DNA of 64,000 nucleotides from SIG603 sp963589785 (GCA_963589785.1 CAVAMJ010000008.1:44422-108421), one strand, 5' to 3'; positions 16,164 to 24,429 are shown, counted from the first letter of the stretch. Numbers and translations: made by a program. The notes: generated by a model from the sequence alone, not told the origin.

Positions 16164-17762
16164 TTATTCAACACCTGTGAGCTCTGCAAGCTTGTTGTAG
16201 ATCTCTGTGTTGTCGTAGAAACCGTCGAATTCATCCTGTCCGACACCCTGAACAAGAACTGCAACAGGGAGACCTGTGTGAGCGTAGGATGCGAAGTTTA
16301 CGCCGGACTTGTTGTTGAGAAGGTGAGTGATTGTAACTGTGAGCGGCTCGTATGAACCGTAGAGTACATACTCTTCCTGGCTGAAGGATTCTTCTTCGCC
16401 TGTTCTGCTCATTGTTGTCTCATAAGCTGTCTTTAACTTCTCGTACTCATAATCTGTGAGAACAAGGCTTCCTGTATCCTCAGACTCTGGGTGCTTGTCA
16501 GCGCTGTCCTTGGAGCTTGTCTTCTCCTCGCTTGATGTAGGAGCCTCGAGACCGAAGAGCTCTGTGATGTCCTTCATAACGGTATCAAAGTCTGTTTTCT
16601 CTTCCTTGTACTTTGCGACATAGTCGGAGTCAAACTTAGCGTAAGAGAGCTTCTGGTTGGAGATATTTGTAAGGAATGTATCGTAGTCTGTGCCTGCGTA
16701 ACCGATTGTGAGACCGCCTGTCTCGTGGTCGCCTGTGACGATGATGAGTGTCTCGTCAGCGTGCTCCTTAGCGAACTCAACAGCTACCTTAACAGCGTTG
16801 TCAAGAGCGATTGTATCGGTGAGAGTTGCGGCAGCATCGTTTGCGTGGCAAGCCCAGTCGATTTTACCGCCTTCGCACATCATGAAGAAGCCGTTTTCAG
16901 CGTTGCCGAGAACCTCGATTCCCTTGGAAACATAATCGGCAAGTGCCCACTGACCGTCCTCAAGGTCCATATCGTAGTTCATAGCGTCGGAGTCTGCGAG
17001 ATTCTCGTCGATGATGAGAGCCTTGCTTGTGTCAGAGTTAATCTTCTCTGCTTCCTCTTTTGTCTTAGCTACTGTGTAACCGTTTTCAGCGGCAAGCTCG
17101 TAGATGTCCTTCTGATCACCGTTTTCGCCTGTAGCCTGCTTAACGCCGCCGCCAGCGAAGTAATCGAAGTCGGAATTTACCATTTCGAGAGCGATGTCAT
17201 AGTAGCTGTTTCTTGAAGCAACGTGGCTGTAGAAAGCAGCAGGTGTAGCGTGGTTGATGTTAACGGAAGAGATGATACCGATCTCATAGCCCTTCTGCTT
17301 CTTGAGCTTCTCGGCGATGGTCTCGTAAGAGGTTGTGCCTGTCTCGTCCATGTTGATTGTACCGCTGTATGTCTTGTGACCTGTTGAGATTGAAGTAGCG
17401 GTAGATGCGGAGTCTGGGCAGAATGAAGTGCTGTCGTATGTCTGAGCGGAGCCGGCAACAGCAAGGTTAAGCATTGTGAGGTTGTCGTTCGGTGCCTCTA
17501 AGATACCGTTATCGTTTGTGTCCTCGACAGCGGAGAGGTAATAGTTTGTGAGCTGAAGCTGCGGATAGCTCATACCGTCACCGATGAACATAAAGATGTA
17601 CTTAGGAGTTTTTGTTTCGCTGTTTTCTGATTTTGTACTTACAGATGTAGTTGTCGTTGCCGAAGCTTTGATTGAAGCGGAATTTCCGAATGTGGCTGCG
17701 CTTGATACAGTGAGAGCGAGAGCCATGCAGACGGAGGCAACTTTGATAAGTTTCTTGTGCAT
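16164..17762 (-). CDS. phoA: Secreted alkaline phosphatase
   Basis: A 532-residue alkaline phosphatase of the PhoA superfamily, releasing phosphate from monoesters outside the membrane. A signal peptide covers about residues 1-30. The metal and nucleophile motifs are present: FIGDGMSYPQ (Asp62), CPDSASTATSISTGHKT (nucleophile Ser118), WACHANDAAATL and VTGDHETGG near residue 345. A Ser/Glu/Asp-rich insert lies around residues 410-440. AGAGGAAAAA precedes the ATG. A TTTACA/TATACC pair with 16-bp spacing lies far upstream, but I see no convincing Pho box, so phosphate control is only assumed from the family. Confidence 0.95.
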   Translation of the reverse strand: MHKKLIKVASVCMALALTVSSAATFGNSASIKASATTTTSVSTKSENSETKTPKYIFMFIGDGMSYPQLQLTNYYLSAVEDTNDNGILEAPNDNLTMLNLAVAGSAQTYDSTSFCPDSASTATSISTGHKTYSGTINMDETGTTSYETIAEKLKKQKGYEIGIISSVNINHATPAAFYSHVASRNSYYDIALEMVNSDFDYFAGGGVKQATGENGDQKDIYELAAENGYTVAKTKEEAEKINSDTSKALIIDENLADSDAMNYDMDLEDGQWALADYVSKGIEVLGNAENGFFMMCEGGKIDWACHANDAAATLTDTIALDNAVKVAVEFAKEHADETLIIVTGDHETGGLTIGYAGTDYDTFLTNISNQKLSYAKFDSDYVAKYKEEKTDFDTVMKDITELFGLEAPTSSEEKTSSKDSADKHPESEDTGSLVLTDYEYEKLKTAYETTMSRTGEEESFSQEEYVLYGSYEPLTVTITHLLNNKSGVNFASYAHTGLPVAVLVQGVGQDEFDGFYDNTEIYNKLAELTGVE

Positions 17763-17945
17763 TTTTTCCTCTTTCTACAATAGATGCATATTACGGATTT
17801 GCGGATTTTCACTTTATTCACGTTTTTCCGCATTTAAAGGATAACACCTTAAATAAATTTAAACTATCGGAGTTTGGTATAGATAAAGTTATATTTATGT
17901 AAAATCGAGAAGGCTATTTTTTTACTTTTTTTACAAGAAAAAAGA

Positions 17946-17982
17946 ACCAAAAAAGCGAAGTCACATAGAAAGTGACTTCGCT
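17946..17982 (-). terminator. Terminator of the second DHHW-like gene
   Basis: AGCGAAGTCAC/GTGACTTCGCT 11-bp stem, followed on the minus strand by TTTTTTGG. Confidence 0.85.
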
Positions 17983-18003
17983 GGAATGAGCAATATTTAA
18001 TTT

Positions 18004-19398
18004 TTAATTAGAGCTTGTCGCACACAAAGTAGTAAGTCCGCTTGCGAGATCGCCCGTGCCCGTGACGCCCATGCTGAGGCAGAAAATAACGTCTGTCGCA
18101 CCTGTATCGGAGACTATTTTGCTGAGGTTGTCCGTTTCATAGGAATAGCGGTAGTCTACTATGTAGGTGTTTTTGTAATGCGTTGCGATGAACGGAGCGA
18201 TGCTTGTGCCGTTGGAGTCGATGACAAGCACGCATGAGGAATCGTCTGTGGCAGAATTGTTGGTTATCTGGCTTCTTGTGTGAACGCCGCCCAAAAATGC
18301 CTGATATTTCTGAGTAGCCGCATAGTCGCTGACATCAACGAAGACCGTGCCGTCCTGAGTGGTTCCGTAGTCGTCCATGTAATTATAAGAGAAACTTGTG
18401 CCGGGGTCATAAACGGTTACGGTGTCTTCGTCAAGAGAAAGACCTGTTGAATTGGAAATGTTGCCGTAAAATCCCGAATAGCTTGTTTCTGAACAGGACG
18501 ATAGGGAAACGGCAGAAACGCCCTTTACCGCAGCCCACTGCTGATAGATGTAATATCCGCAAAGGCCTGAAATGTGATTGTCCGTATTGAAGTAAAGCTC
18601 CTGGTCGCAGTATGCTTTAAGCTGATCATATGTGGCAATGGTCTTGACGGAAGCATCAAGCGAGGTGAGGATGTAGCTTTCTGCCTTTTGCTGGTCACTT
18701 GTAACTTCCGCAAGCTCGTCAAGAAGAGAGAGCGGAAGCATGATGTCTATTCCCGAGGGAATCATCATAGCATAGGTGTTCACGTTAAGTGAGGTTGCCA
18801 TGCTGTTTATCGCAGAAATTGTGGCTGTTGCATTGTCATTACTGAACTTGTAGTATTCATATGCTGTGCCGTCAACGGTGAGCATGGAGTCATATTGAGT
18901 TATCGTTGCGTTGGAAACGTCCTTTTCCTGTGCGGCTACCGGCTTAGGAGTCTGAGTGGGGGCGGGGGTAGCAGTAGGTTCCGGGGTTGCCGTGGTTGAT
19001 GCGCTCAAAACAGAAGTCCCGTTAGCCTTTGCCGTTGTCGATGCGGATTTTACTCCGATTATAACAACGATAATAACCGCAATGACTATGAACGCCAAAA
19101 TAATTACCGTCAAACGATTTATTCTTGCACGCTCTCTGTCAACGGACCTCGAGGAGCGAGAAGAAGTTGAAGATGTTCTTGAAGAACCTCTTCTTGCTGT
19201 CTGAGCGTGATTATCCGTGCGGCTGTTTCTGCGGTCTCTTTCCGAAGAAGAGCGAGAATAGCTTTGTCTTGAGTCTCTCGTTTCTCTTGTACTTCTTGTG
19301 TTTCTCGAGTCGGTCTGTCTGCTTCTTGAAGAACTCCTTGAGTCGCTTCGTCTTGAGTTAGACGGACGGCTTGAATGTGTGTTTCTGCTCGAAGGCAT
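18004..19398 (-). CDS. Membrane-anchored DHHW-like protein with Arg/Ser-rich N-terminus
   Basis: A 464-residue protein. Residues 1-93 are an unusual Ser/Arg/Thr low-complexity tail, cytoplasmic by topology. One membrane helix (RLTVIILAFIVIAVIIVVIIG) follows at about 95-117, then an Ala/Thr/Pro linker (TPEPTATPAPTQTPKP) and an extracytoplasmic domain. That domain resembles the DHHW/AlgX-like domain at 2636-4537: FNTDNHISGLCGYYIYQQWA aligns with the DHHW motif, with NHIS in place of HHWS, and the C-terminal DVIFCLSMG resembles DVLFSMCSY. It stands alone without an MBOAT gene. It may act on the same surface polymer, but this is inference. AAGGAG precedes the ATG. Confidence 0.75.
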   Translation of the reverse strand: MPSSRNTHSSRPSNSRRSDSRSSSRSRQTDSRNTRSTRETRDSRQSYSRSSSERDRRNSRTDNHAQTARRGSSRTSSTSSRSSRSVDRERARINRLTVIILAFIVIAVIIVVIIGVKSASTTAKANGTSVLSASTTATPEPTATPAPTQTPKPVAAQEKDVSNATITQYDSMLTVDGTAYEYYKFSNDNATATISAINSMATSLNVNTYAMMIPSGIDIMLPLSLLDELAEVTSDQQKAESYILTSLDASVKTIATYDQLKAYCDQELYFNTDNHISGLCGYYIYQQWAAVKGVSAVSLSSCSETSYSGFYGNISNSTGLSLDEDTVTVYDPGTSFSYNYMDDYGTTQDGTVFVDVSDYAATQKYQAFLGGVHTRSQITNNSATDDSSCVLVIDSNGTSIAPFIATHYKNTYIVDYRYSYETDNLSKIVSDTGATDVIFCLSMGVTGTGDLASGLTTLCATSSN

Positions 19399-19466
19399 AT
19401 TGAATCTCCTTAATGATTTTGTCAGGTGAAAAATCTTATGATATAAATATATAACTAAACATATTA

Positions 19467-19495
19467 ATTTTAAAATACACCGACAGTAAAGTCAA
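19467..19495 (-). promoter_or_regulatory. Putative sigma-A promoter for the second DHHW-like gene
   Basis: TTGACT and TAAAAT with 17-bp spacing on the minus strand. Confidence 0.65.
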
Positions 19496-19518
19496 TAAAA
19501 GGGGGTGCAAGAAAAATG

Positions 19519-19557
19519 CAAAAAATAAAAGCGGCTGTTTAATTAAAACAACCGCTT
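19519..19557 (-). terminator. Terminator of the 5S rRNA unit
   Basis: AAGCGGTTGTTTT/AAACAGCCGCTT stem with an AATT loop on the minus strand, followed by TTATTTTTTG, just after the second 5S gene. Confidence 0.85.
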
Positions 19558-19564
19558 AATTCAT

Positions 19565-19680
19565 GTTGGCAAAAACCTATTGTCCCGGGCCGTTGCCAGC
19601 CGAGTATCGTCGGCGCGAACGAGCTTAACTTCTGTGTTCGGGATGGGAACAGGTGGACCCTCGTCGCAATCAATACCAAC
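19565..19680 (-). rRNA. rrf: 5S ribosomal RNA, copy 2 of a tandem pair
   Basis: The minus strand carries the conserved 5S core (GGTCCACCTGTTCCCATCCC, then GAACACAGAAGTTAAG) and terminal helix strands GTTGGTA and TTGCCAAC that pair. It is 116 nt long. It differs from the upstream copy at about five positions, mainly in the CGGCGCGAAC segment and near the 5' end. No 16S or 23S gene is present, so this is a free-standing 5S unit. Confidence 0.95.
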
Positions 19681-19688
19681 TGAAATAT

Positions 19689-19804
19689 GTTGGCAAAAAT
19701 CTATTGTCCCGGGCCGTTGCCAGCCGAGTATCGTCGACGTGAGCGAGCTTAACTTCTGTGTTCGGGATGGGAACAGGTGGACCCTCGTCACAATCAATAC
19801 CAAC
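19689..19804 (-). rRNA. rrf: 5S ribosomal RNA, copy 1 of a tandem pair
   Basis: A second 116-nt 5S gene with the same core and closing helix, the promoter-proximal copy of the pair. The two genes repeat with a 124-nt period and an 8-nt spacer (TGAAATAT on the plus strand). Confidence 0.95.
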
Positions 19805-19847
19805 TTATTTCTTATTTAATTTGTTTGTCGTTCCTGACGACTCCGTT

Positions 19848-19876
19848 ATGATACCACTTTCAAATAAAAATGTCAA
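19848..19876 (-). promoter_or_regulatory. rRNA promoter of the 5S pair
   Basis: TTGACA and TATCAT with 17-bp spacing on the minus strand. The downstream leader contains a GTCGT-CAGGA-ACGAC hairpin. This promoter region (19831-19885) is identical over 55 nt to 63946-64000 on the plus strand. Confidence 0.88.
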
Positions 19877-19906
19877 CACTTTTTTGAAAATATTTTTTAT
19901 TTTTTT

Positions 19907-19936
19907 CTTGAGGACGGATTTTTCGCCGTCCTCAAG
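19907..19936. other. Stem-loop between rlmI and the 5S promoter
   Basis: CTTGAGGACGG/CCGTCCTCAAG, 11 bp with an 8-nt loop. It sits 13 bp after the rlmI stop but lacks a T-tract on the minus strand, so its role as terminator is uncertain. Confidence 0.5.
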
Positions 19937-19948
19937 CCATTTTTAAAA

Positions 19949-21169
19949 TCAAACTACTTGGAAAATATAGAATTTAAGGTAGTCGGTTTCGGGAACATTC
20001 CAAAGAATCGGGTGATCGGGAGCCTGCTGGCGTGCCTCAATCTGTCTTAATGAGACTCCCATATCCTTTGCAGCACTTCTTAGCATATCACGGAACATCT
20101 CGTCTGTCATAAAGTGAGAGCATGAGCAAGTGGCAAGGTAGCCGCCTCTTGGGAGAAGCTTCATTGCTTTCATGTTGATTTCTTTGTAGCCTCTTGCGGC
20201 ATCTCTTACAGTTGTGCGTGACTTTGTGAAAGCGGGAGGATCGAGAATGATATAGTCATACTCGTGATTTTTCTCGTTTGCAAGTTTTGTGAGAAGCTCG
20301 AAGACATCGGCTGTCTCAAAATCAATGTTTTCAAGATTATTTCTCTTTGCATTTTCGCTTGCCATATCGATAGCCGTTTGGGAAATATCCACGCTGTGAA
20401 CGTGTTTTGCGCCGGCTTTTGCGGCATTAAGTCCGAAAGAGCCCGTGTGAGTGAAGCAGTCGAGTATGGTTTTGCCCTCGGCAATTCTTGCCGCCGCAAG
20501 TCGATTGTACTTCTGATCGAGGAAAAATCCCGTTTTCTGACCGTTTTCGACATCAACGAAGTATTTTACGCCGTTCTCGACAATTTCCGTTACGGCGCTG
20601 TCGGGGTGAGGAAGTCCCTCATACCAGGATTTATACTGAGTGAGGCCCTCTTTTTCACGAAGGGATATATCGTTTCTCTCGAAAATACCGTCGATTTTCT
20701 CGCCGCTTGCATTAAGTGCATCAAAAAAAGCTCTGTAAACTACATCCTTTACCTTTTCCATGCCAAGGCTTGCGATCTGCACGGAAAGAATATTGTTGTA
20801 TCTGTCCACGGTGAGACCGGGCATCTGATCTGCCTCGCCGTGGACAAGTCGACAGCACTTGAAGTCGTCCTTCGGCATTACGGTTTTTCTGTATGCGATT
20901 GCATATTCTGCTCTTCTTCTCCAGAAAGCCTCGTCGAATTTATCGTTTGCGTTTCTGCTGAGAAGTCTGACGGTAATTCTGCTGTTAGCGTTGTAAAATC
21001 CCGTGCCCATGTAAGCGTTTCCGCTGAAAACATCAACCAAGGCGCCGTTTTCGGGGTTGCCTTTAGTCTCTCTTATCTCGCCGTCATATACCCACGGGTG
21101 ACCGTTTTTAATGGCACGCTCGCCTTTTGGGGATATGCTGACGGACGGGTAAATTCTTTCCTGCTTCAT
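19949..21169 (-). CDS. rlmI: Class I SAM-dependent rRNA methyltransferase, RlmI-like
   Basis: A 406-residue protein with an N-terminal PUA-type RNA-binding domain (ISPKGERAIKNGHPWVYDGEI), a central region (MPGLTVDRYNNILSVQ) and a C-terminal Rossmann methyltransferase domain: LDCFTHTGSFGLNAAKAGA (SAM motif I), YDYIILDPPAFTKSR (motif IV) and TCSCSHFM, whose Cys is the expected catalytic residue. This matches RlmI/YwbD, which makes m5C in 23S rRNA. AAGGAAG precedes the ATG. It lies immediately upstream of the 5S rRNA unit on the same strand. Confidence 0.9.
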   Translation of the reverse strand: MKQERIYPSVSISPKGERAIKNGHPWVYDGEIRETKGNPENGALVDVFSGNAYMGTGFYNANSRITVRLLSRNANDKFDEAFWRRRAEYAIAYRKTVMPKDDFKCCRLVHGEADQMPGLTVDRYNNILSVQIASLGMEKVKDVVYRAFFDALNASGEKIDGIFERNDISLREKEGLTQYKSWYEGLPHPDSAVTEIVENGVKYFVDVENGQKTGFFLDQKYNRLAAARIAEGKTILDCFTHTGSFGLNAAKAGAKHVHSVDISQTAIDMASENAKRNNLENIDFETADVFELLTKLANEKNHEYDYIILDPPAFTKSRTTVRDAARGYKEINMKAMKLLPRGGYLATCSCSHFMTDEMFRDMLRSAAKDMGVSLRQIEARQQAPDHPILWNVPETDYLKFYIFQVV

Positions 21170-21245
21170 AATTATCTTCCTTTATTTATGAATATTAGTT
21201 TTACTTTCGATTATCTTATCTGAGCTATTGTATCACAAGATTTGG

Positions 21246-21274
21246 CATAAATAAAGGGCAAGACGGAAAGCCCT
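21246..21274 (-). terminator. Probable terminator downstream of repeat A / msrA operon
   Basis: AGGGC/GCCCT stem with a 10-nt loop, followed on the minus strand by TTTATTTA. It would end transcripts that run from nudix-msrA through repeat A. Confidence 0.55.
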
Positions 21275-21380
21275 ATTTTGAAGTGTTGAGTTTGGAATGC
21301 CTTGTGTGGAGTTGATTTTTGTATTTATATTGTTTGTTCTTGATTTATCTTTTGGGATAATAATCCGCAAAAGAAAATGT

Positions 21381-21561
21381 CCGTCTGCGAATGCTTCGCA
21401 TTCTTGACGTATTTTCTTTATGCTGTCTTCTTTTTTGTGTCGGCACTTCGTGCCTCTTTCTTTCGTTATTTCTCTTTATGCTTCGCTTTTCTCTTGTGGG
21501 CTCCGCCCACACCCGTTCGCTTTTTGTAAAAAGCGAAGCAAAAACTTTTGTGTTTTGGCTT
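21381..21561 (-). repeat. Hairpin-rich dispersed repeat, copy A (181 nt)
   Basis: This is one of two 181-nt copies in opposite orientation (the other is 23505-23685), differing at about 4-5 positions. Read on the minus strand, downstream of msrA, it contains successive small hairpins: TTCGCTTTTT-AC-AAAAAGCGAA, GTGGGC-GGA-GCCCAC, a GGCAC-GAA-GTGCC type and GAATGC-GAA-GCATTC. It starts exactly at the msrA stop codon. The 390-bp gap between rlmI and msrA holds only this repeat and the terminator. Open frames through it are most likely incidental. Confidence 0.85.
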
Positions 21562-22075
21562 AGAGATTTTTCGGGTCAACCGTTTTTACCCAATTCATGA
21601 GACCGAACGGCACATGACAATAGCCGTTAGGATTTTTATCAAGATATTTCTGATGATATTCCTCTGCTGTATAGAAATTCTCAAGCGGCAGACACTCGAT
21701 TTTCACGCTCTCCGTATAATTTTTCTGGAGCTCCTTTAAGGATTTTTCGCAAATCTCCCTGTCCTCGTCGTTTATGTAGTAAATTCCTGTTCGGTACTGA
21801 TGGCCGACATCCTCGCCCTGTTCATCAAGGCTTGTCGGATCGATTATCTTATAGAAAAGGGTCAGCAATGCTTCCAGCGGACAAATTTCATCGTCATAGC
21901 TTGTTTTTACGGTTTCTGCGTGCCCTGTATTCTCGTGCTTCACCTGTTCATAGCTTGGGTTTTCCGTATTTCCGTTTGCAAATCCGACAGTCGTTTCGAC
22001 TACTCCCTTGATATTGGAGAGATATTTCTCCGTTCCCCAGTAGCATCCGCCTGCAAGATATATTGTTTTTATCAT
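21560..22075 (-). CDS. msrA: Peptide methionine sulfoxide reductase A
   Basis: A 171-residue MsrA reducing methionine-S-sulfoxide in proteins. The catalytic motif GCYWG (Cys near residue 11) is near the N-terminus, with GVVETTVGFANG, YEQVKHENTGHAETV and HQYRTGIYY as conserved blocks. No MsrB domain is fused. AGAGGAA precedes the ATG, and the gene begins 18 bp after the nudix gene on the same strand, so the two are probably co-transcribed. The stop codon abuts repeat A. Confidence 0.95.
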   Translation of the reverse strand: MIKTIYLAGGCYWGTEKYLSNIKGVVETTVGFANGNTENPSYEQVKHENTGHAETVKTSYDDEICPLEALLTLFYKIIDPTSLDEQGEDVGHQYRTGIYYINDEDREICEKSLKELQKNYTESVKIECLPLENFYTAEEYHQKYLDKNPNGYCHVPFGLMNWVKTVDPKNL

Positions 22076-22093
22076 ATTCTATTCCTCTTTTTC

Positions 22094-22639
22094 TTAAAGC
22101 TTTCCGGACTTGATAAGTGCATAAGCCTTTAAAATTCCAACCTGAGTTTTAGAGTCCGGTATCTCGTTATTCATAACCTTTTCGACGGCTTCCTCAATCG
22201 GCACTCTGTCCACCTCGAGAAATTCTCCCTCATCAAGCTTTTGCTCGCAATATTCGCTTATTCTGCCGGCCCATATGTGGATTATCTCTCCGCAATATCC
22301 GGGCGTGGGGTAAAGTTTTCCCAAAAATGTATAGCTTTCAGACTTTGTTCCCGTTTCCTCAAGCTGTTCTCTCTTCATTGCCTCGAATGGATCTTCGCCC
22401 TTTTCAAGCTTTCCGGCGGGCAATTCAGTCAAAATCTCCTTGTAAGGGTAGCGGAACTGTCTGACAAGCAAAACCTCATCCTTTTCGGTGAGAGCAACAA
22501 CTGAGACTCCGCCGTGGTGGTCAACAACCTCACGCTTGCTTTCCTTGCCGTTTTCAAGCTCTATATCATCCACATGGACATTGATAATTCTTCCGTCAAA
22601 TATATCTTTTCTCGAAAGTGTTTTTTCCGTAAGCTTCAT
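22094..22639 (-). CDS. NUDIX hydrolase, ADP-ribose pyrophosphatase-like
   Basis: A 181-residue NUDIX protein. The nudix box is GKLEKGEDPFEAMKREQLEE followed by TGT, preceded by VVALTEKDEVLLVRQFRYP and ELPAGKLE, which is the pattern of ADP-ribose pyrophosphatases of the NudF/YqkG group. It probably hydrolyses ADP-ribose to AMP and ribose 5-phosphate. GAGAGG lies ahead of the ATG. It is the first gene of a nudix-msrA unit, divergent from the lipoprotein gene. Confidence 0.9.
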   Translation of the reverse strand: MKLTEKTLSRKDIFDGRIINVHVDDIELENGKESKREVVDHHGGVSVVALTEKDEVLLVRQFRYPYKEILTELPAGKLEKGEDPFEAMKREQLEETGTKSESYTFLGKLYPTPGYCGEIIHIWAGRISEYCEQKLDEGEFLEVDRVPIEEAVEKVMNNEIPDSKTQVGILKAYALIKSGKL

Positions 22640-22750
22640 AATTCTTACCTCTCTTTGTATATATTTATTTCAAAATTTCTCGTAATTTCAATGAAATCAT
22701 AATTTGATTATAAGCCTCGCCAACTATTTAAGCAAGCCAAAACTAATTTG

Positions 22751-22779
22751 TTGAAATATTCATATTTTTATGCTACTAT
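22751..22779 (+). promoter_or_regulatory. Putative sigma-A promoter for the Ser-rich lipoprotein
   Basis: TTGAAA and TACTAT with 17-bp spacing. Confidence 0.6.
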
Positions 22780-22819
22780 TTTTGAAAATGTGGATTTAAT
22801 TTCAAAGGAAGGCAACAAA

Positions 22820-23488
22820 ATGAAAAGCAAATATTTACTCAAAAAATTAATCGCCATCGCACTTGTCGCAGTTATGGCTGTTTCAATCACAGCATGCTCA
22901 AGCAGTTCAAACGGCTCATCGGATTCGACTGAAAGCTTTGCACAGTCAAGCGTAAGCGAAGCAAGTGAAGAAAGTTCTGCCGGCGAAACAAGCGAGAGCA
23001 CAGAGTCTTCAAGCGAAGAGGACGAGACAAGCACCTCGAGCGAAGCACCGATAGACGGCTCAAGCGTTCCCGACCCAACAGCGGGCGACGATGCGTTTAA
23101 GTCTCTCTTCTCGGGAAATGCTATCGACAGCGATTACCTCACGGAAATCAACTCAGCCGCCGATGTCGTTTCAAGCGTCCGTGCAGGCAACACAGCGGCA
23201 AACCGCTGGAAAAGCCAGATAGAAATTTCCCTTGACGAGCTAAAAAACCTCGATTCCGCCGCTTATGACGAGCAGAAATCAGCTCAGGAGACTTGGGATA
23301 ATAATCTCGACTCTGAAATCGAGAATATCAAGTCAAATCTCACCACGTCGGGTTCACTTGCAAATATAGAGTCGGCATATAATGTCATGATTCTCTATCG
23401 TGAGAGAGCCGCTGAGATTATGTATCAGGTATATCTTGCAAACGGCGAGGTAAATGTCACAGCAGGAGTCGGCGAAGCTCAGGGCTGA
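22820..23488 (+). CDS. Putative lipoprotein with Ser/Glu/Thr-rich linker
   Basis: A 222-residue protein of unknown function. A signal peptide with lipobox SITAC puts the lipidated Cys near residue 24. A Ser/Glu/Thr-rich linker runs to about residue 95. The C-terminal domain (about 100-222) looks alpha-helical, with phrases such as AADVVSSVRAGNTAANRWKS and NIESAYNVMILYRERAAE. I chose the ATG at 22820 because AAAGGAAGG lies just upstream and a signal peptide follows. A longer frame upstream lacks both. Repeat B begins 16 bp after its stop. Confidence 0.78.
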   Translation: MKSKYLLKKLIAIALVAVMAVSITACSSSSNGSSDSTESFAQSSVSEASEESSAGETSESTESSSEEDETSTSSEAPIDGSSVPDPTAGDDAFKSLFSGNAIDSDYLTEINSAADVVSSVRAGNTAANRWKSQIEISLDELKNLDSAAYDEQKSAQETWDNNLDSEIENIKSNLTTSGSLANIESAYNVMILYRERAAEIMYQVYLANGEVNVTAGVGEAQG

Positions 23489-23504
23489 TAAAAAGCAAAA
23501 CACA

Positions 23505-23685
23505 AAGCCAAAATACAAAAGTTTTTGCTTCGCTTTTTACAAAAAGCGAACGGGTGTGGGCAGAGCCCACGAGAGAAAAGCGAAGCATAAAGAGAAATAA
23601 CGAAAGAAAGCGGCACGAAGTGCCGACACAAAAAAGAAGACAGCATAAAGAAAATACGTCAAGAATGCGAAGCATTCGCAGACGG
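23505..23685 (+). repeat. Hairpin-rich dispersed repeat, copy B (181 nt)
   Basis: The inverted partner of 21381-21561. On the plus strand, right after the lipoprotein stop, it carries the same order of hairpins: TTCGCTTTTT-AC-AAAAAGCGAA, GTGGGC-AGA-GCCCAC, CGGCAC-GAA-GTGCCG and GAATGC-GAA-GCATTC, followed by GGGCA-TTTTTCG-TGCCC outside the shared part. Both copies keep the same orientation relative to the gene they follow. Confidence 0.85.
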
Positions 23686-23741
23686 GCATTTTTCGTGCCC
23701 TGTTTTTCACACAAAGAGAGATAAAGAACACTAAGACACAA

Positions 23742-23789
23742 ATAAAAAGAGAGAAGAAACAGAAAAATCCGTTTCTTCTCTCTTTTTCT
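23742..23789. terminator. Bidirectional terminator
   Basis: AGAGAGAAGAAAC/GTTTCTTCTCTCT stem with T-tracts on both sides, between the lipoprotein/repeat B (plus) and the flavodoxin gene (minus). Confidence 0.85.
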
Positions 23790-23811
23790 AAAGTGTATGG
23801 TATAAAGGAAG

Positions 23812-24429
23812 TTATCTGATGAAATTGGTAGCGGTTCTTTTCTCGTATTCAGGCATACCGAATTCCTTTTTGCCAAGAGCAATGGACTTTATGAGAAAGC
23901 TCATGTTGAGCGCTAAGGTTCTCATGGTGTACATACCCTCTGCGTCCTGTGAAGCTTCACCCGGTGTTGCACCGTGTGCCATGTTCCAGTAACTGCTTGT
24001 TGCAATGGGCATGTTCGATATGGAGAAATATTTGTTCATCACATCAAAGGTCGCTGTGTTTCCGCCTCGTCTTGCTACCGTCACGGCGGCACCGACCTTC
24101 ATGGATTTTGAGAACGGCGTCGAGTAGAAAAGTCTGTCGGCAAAGGCTATTGCCGTTGCGTTCGGTCCCGCATAATATACGGGAGTTCCCAGAACTATGC
24201 CGTCAGCTTCCTCAAATTTCGGTGCGACCTCGTTTACTATGTCATCGAAAACGCATTTTCCAAGCTCTGTGCATCTTTTGCAAGCTATGCAGCCCCTGAT
24301 GTCCTTGTTTCCTATGTTGATAAGCTCGGTTTCGATGCCCTGCTCGGTGAAAACTTTAATCATTTCATTCAAAGCGGTGGCGGTGTTTCCGTTTTTGTGC
24401 GGACTGCCGTTGATAAGTAAAACCTTCAT
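23812..24429 (-). CDS. Flavodoxin-like NAD(P)H-dependent FMN oxidoreductase
   Basis: A 205-residue flavodoxin-fold protein. The FMN phosphate loop is INGSPHKNGNTATAL, followed by the iron-sulfur flavoprotein-like CIACKRC segment and GIVLGTPVYYAGPNA. It probably transfers electrons between a reduced nicotinamide and small acceptors. It is 30 bp downstream of the ferredoxin-type aldo/keto reductase on the same strand, which suggests a shared redox operon. The ATG follows GAGGTAATAAGC. Confidence 0.85.
   Translation of the reverse strand: MKVLLINGSPHKNGNTATALNEMIKVFTEQGIETELINIGNKDIRGCIACKRCTELGKCVFDDIVNEVAPKFEEADGIVLGTPVYYAGPNATAIAFADRLFYSTPFSKSMKVGAAVTVARRGGNTATFDVMNKYFSISNMPIATSSYWNMAHGATPGEASQDAEGMYTMRTLALNMSFLIKSIALGKKEFGMPEYEKRTATNFIR

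Noticed and set aside
19561..19946. Short frames over the 5S genes
   Set aside because: They are translations of rRNA sequence.
20264..21223. A 319-codon plus-strand frame opposite rlmI
   Set aside because: It is fully antisense to a gene with all methyltransferase motifs, and its product is an implausible Cys/Phe/Val mixture.
21391..21600. A frame through repeat A whose product matches one through repeat B (within 23457-23882)
   Set aside because: The similarity is explained by the repeat itself, with its hairpins and low-complexity Leu/Phe/Ser/Cys content. No ribosome binding site was found.
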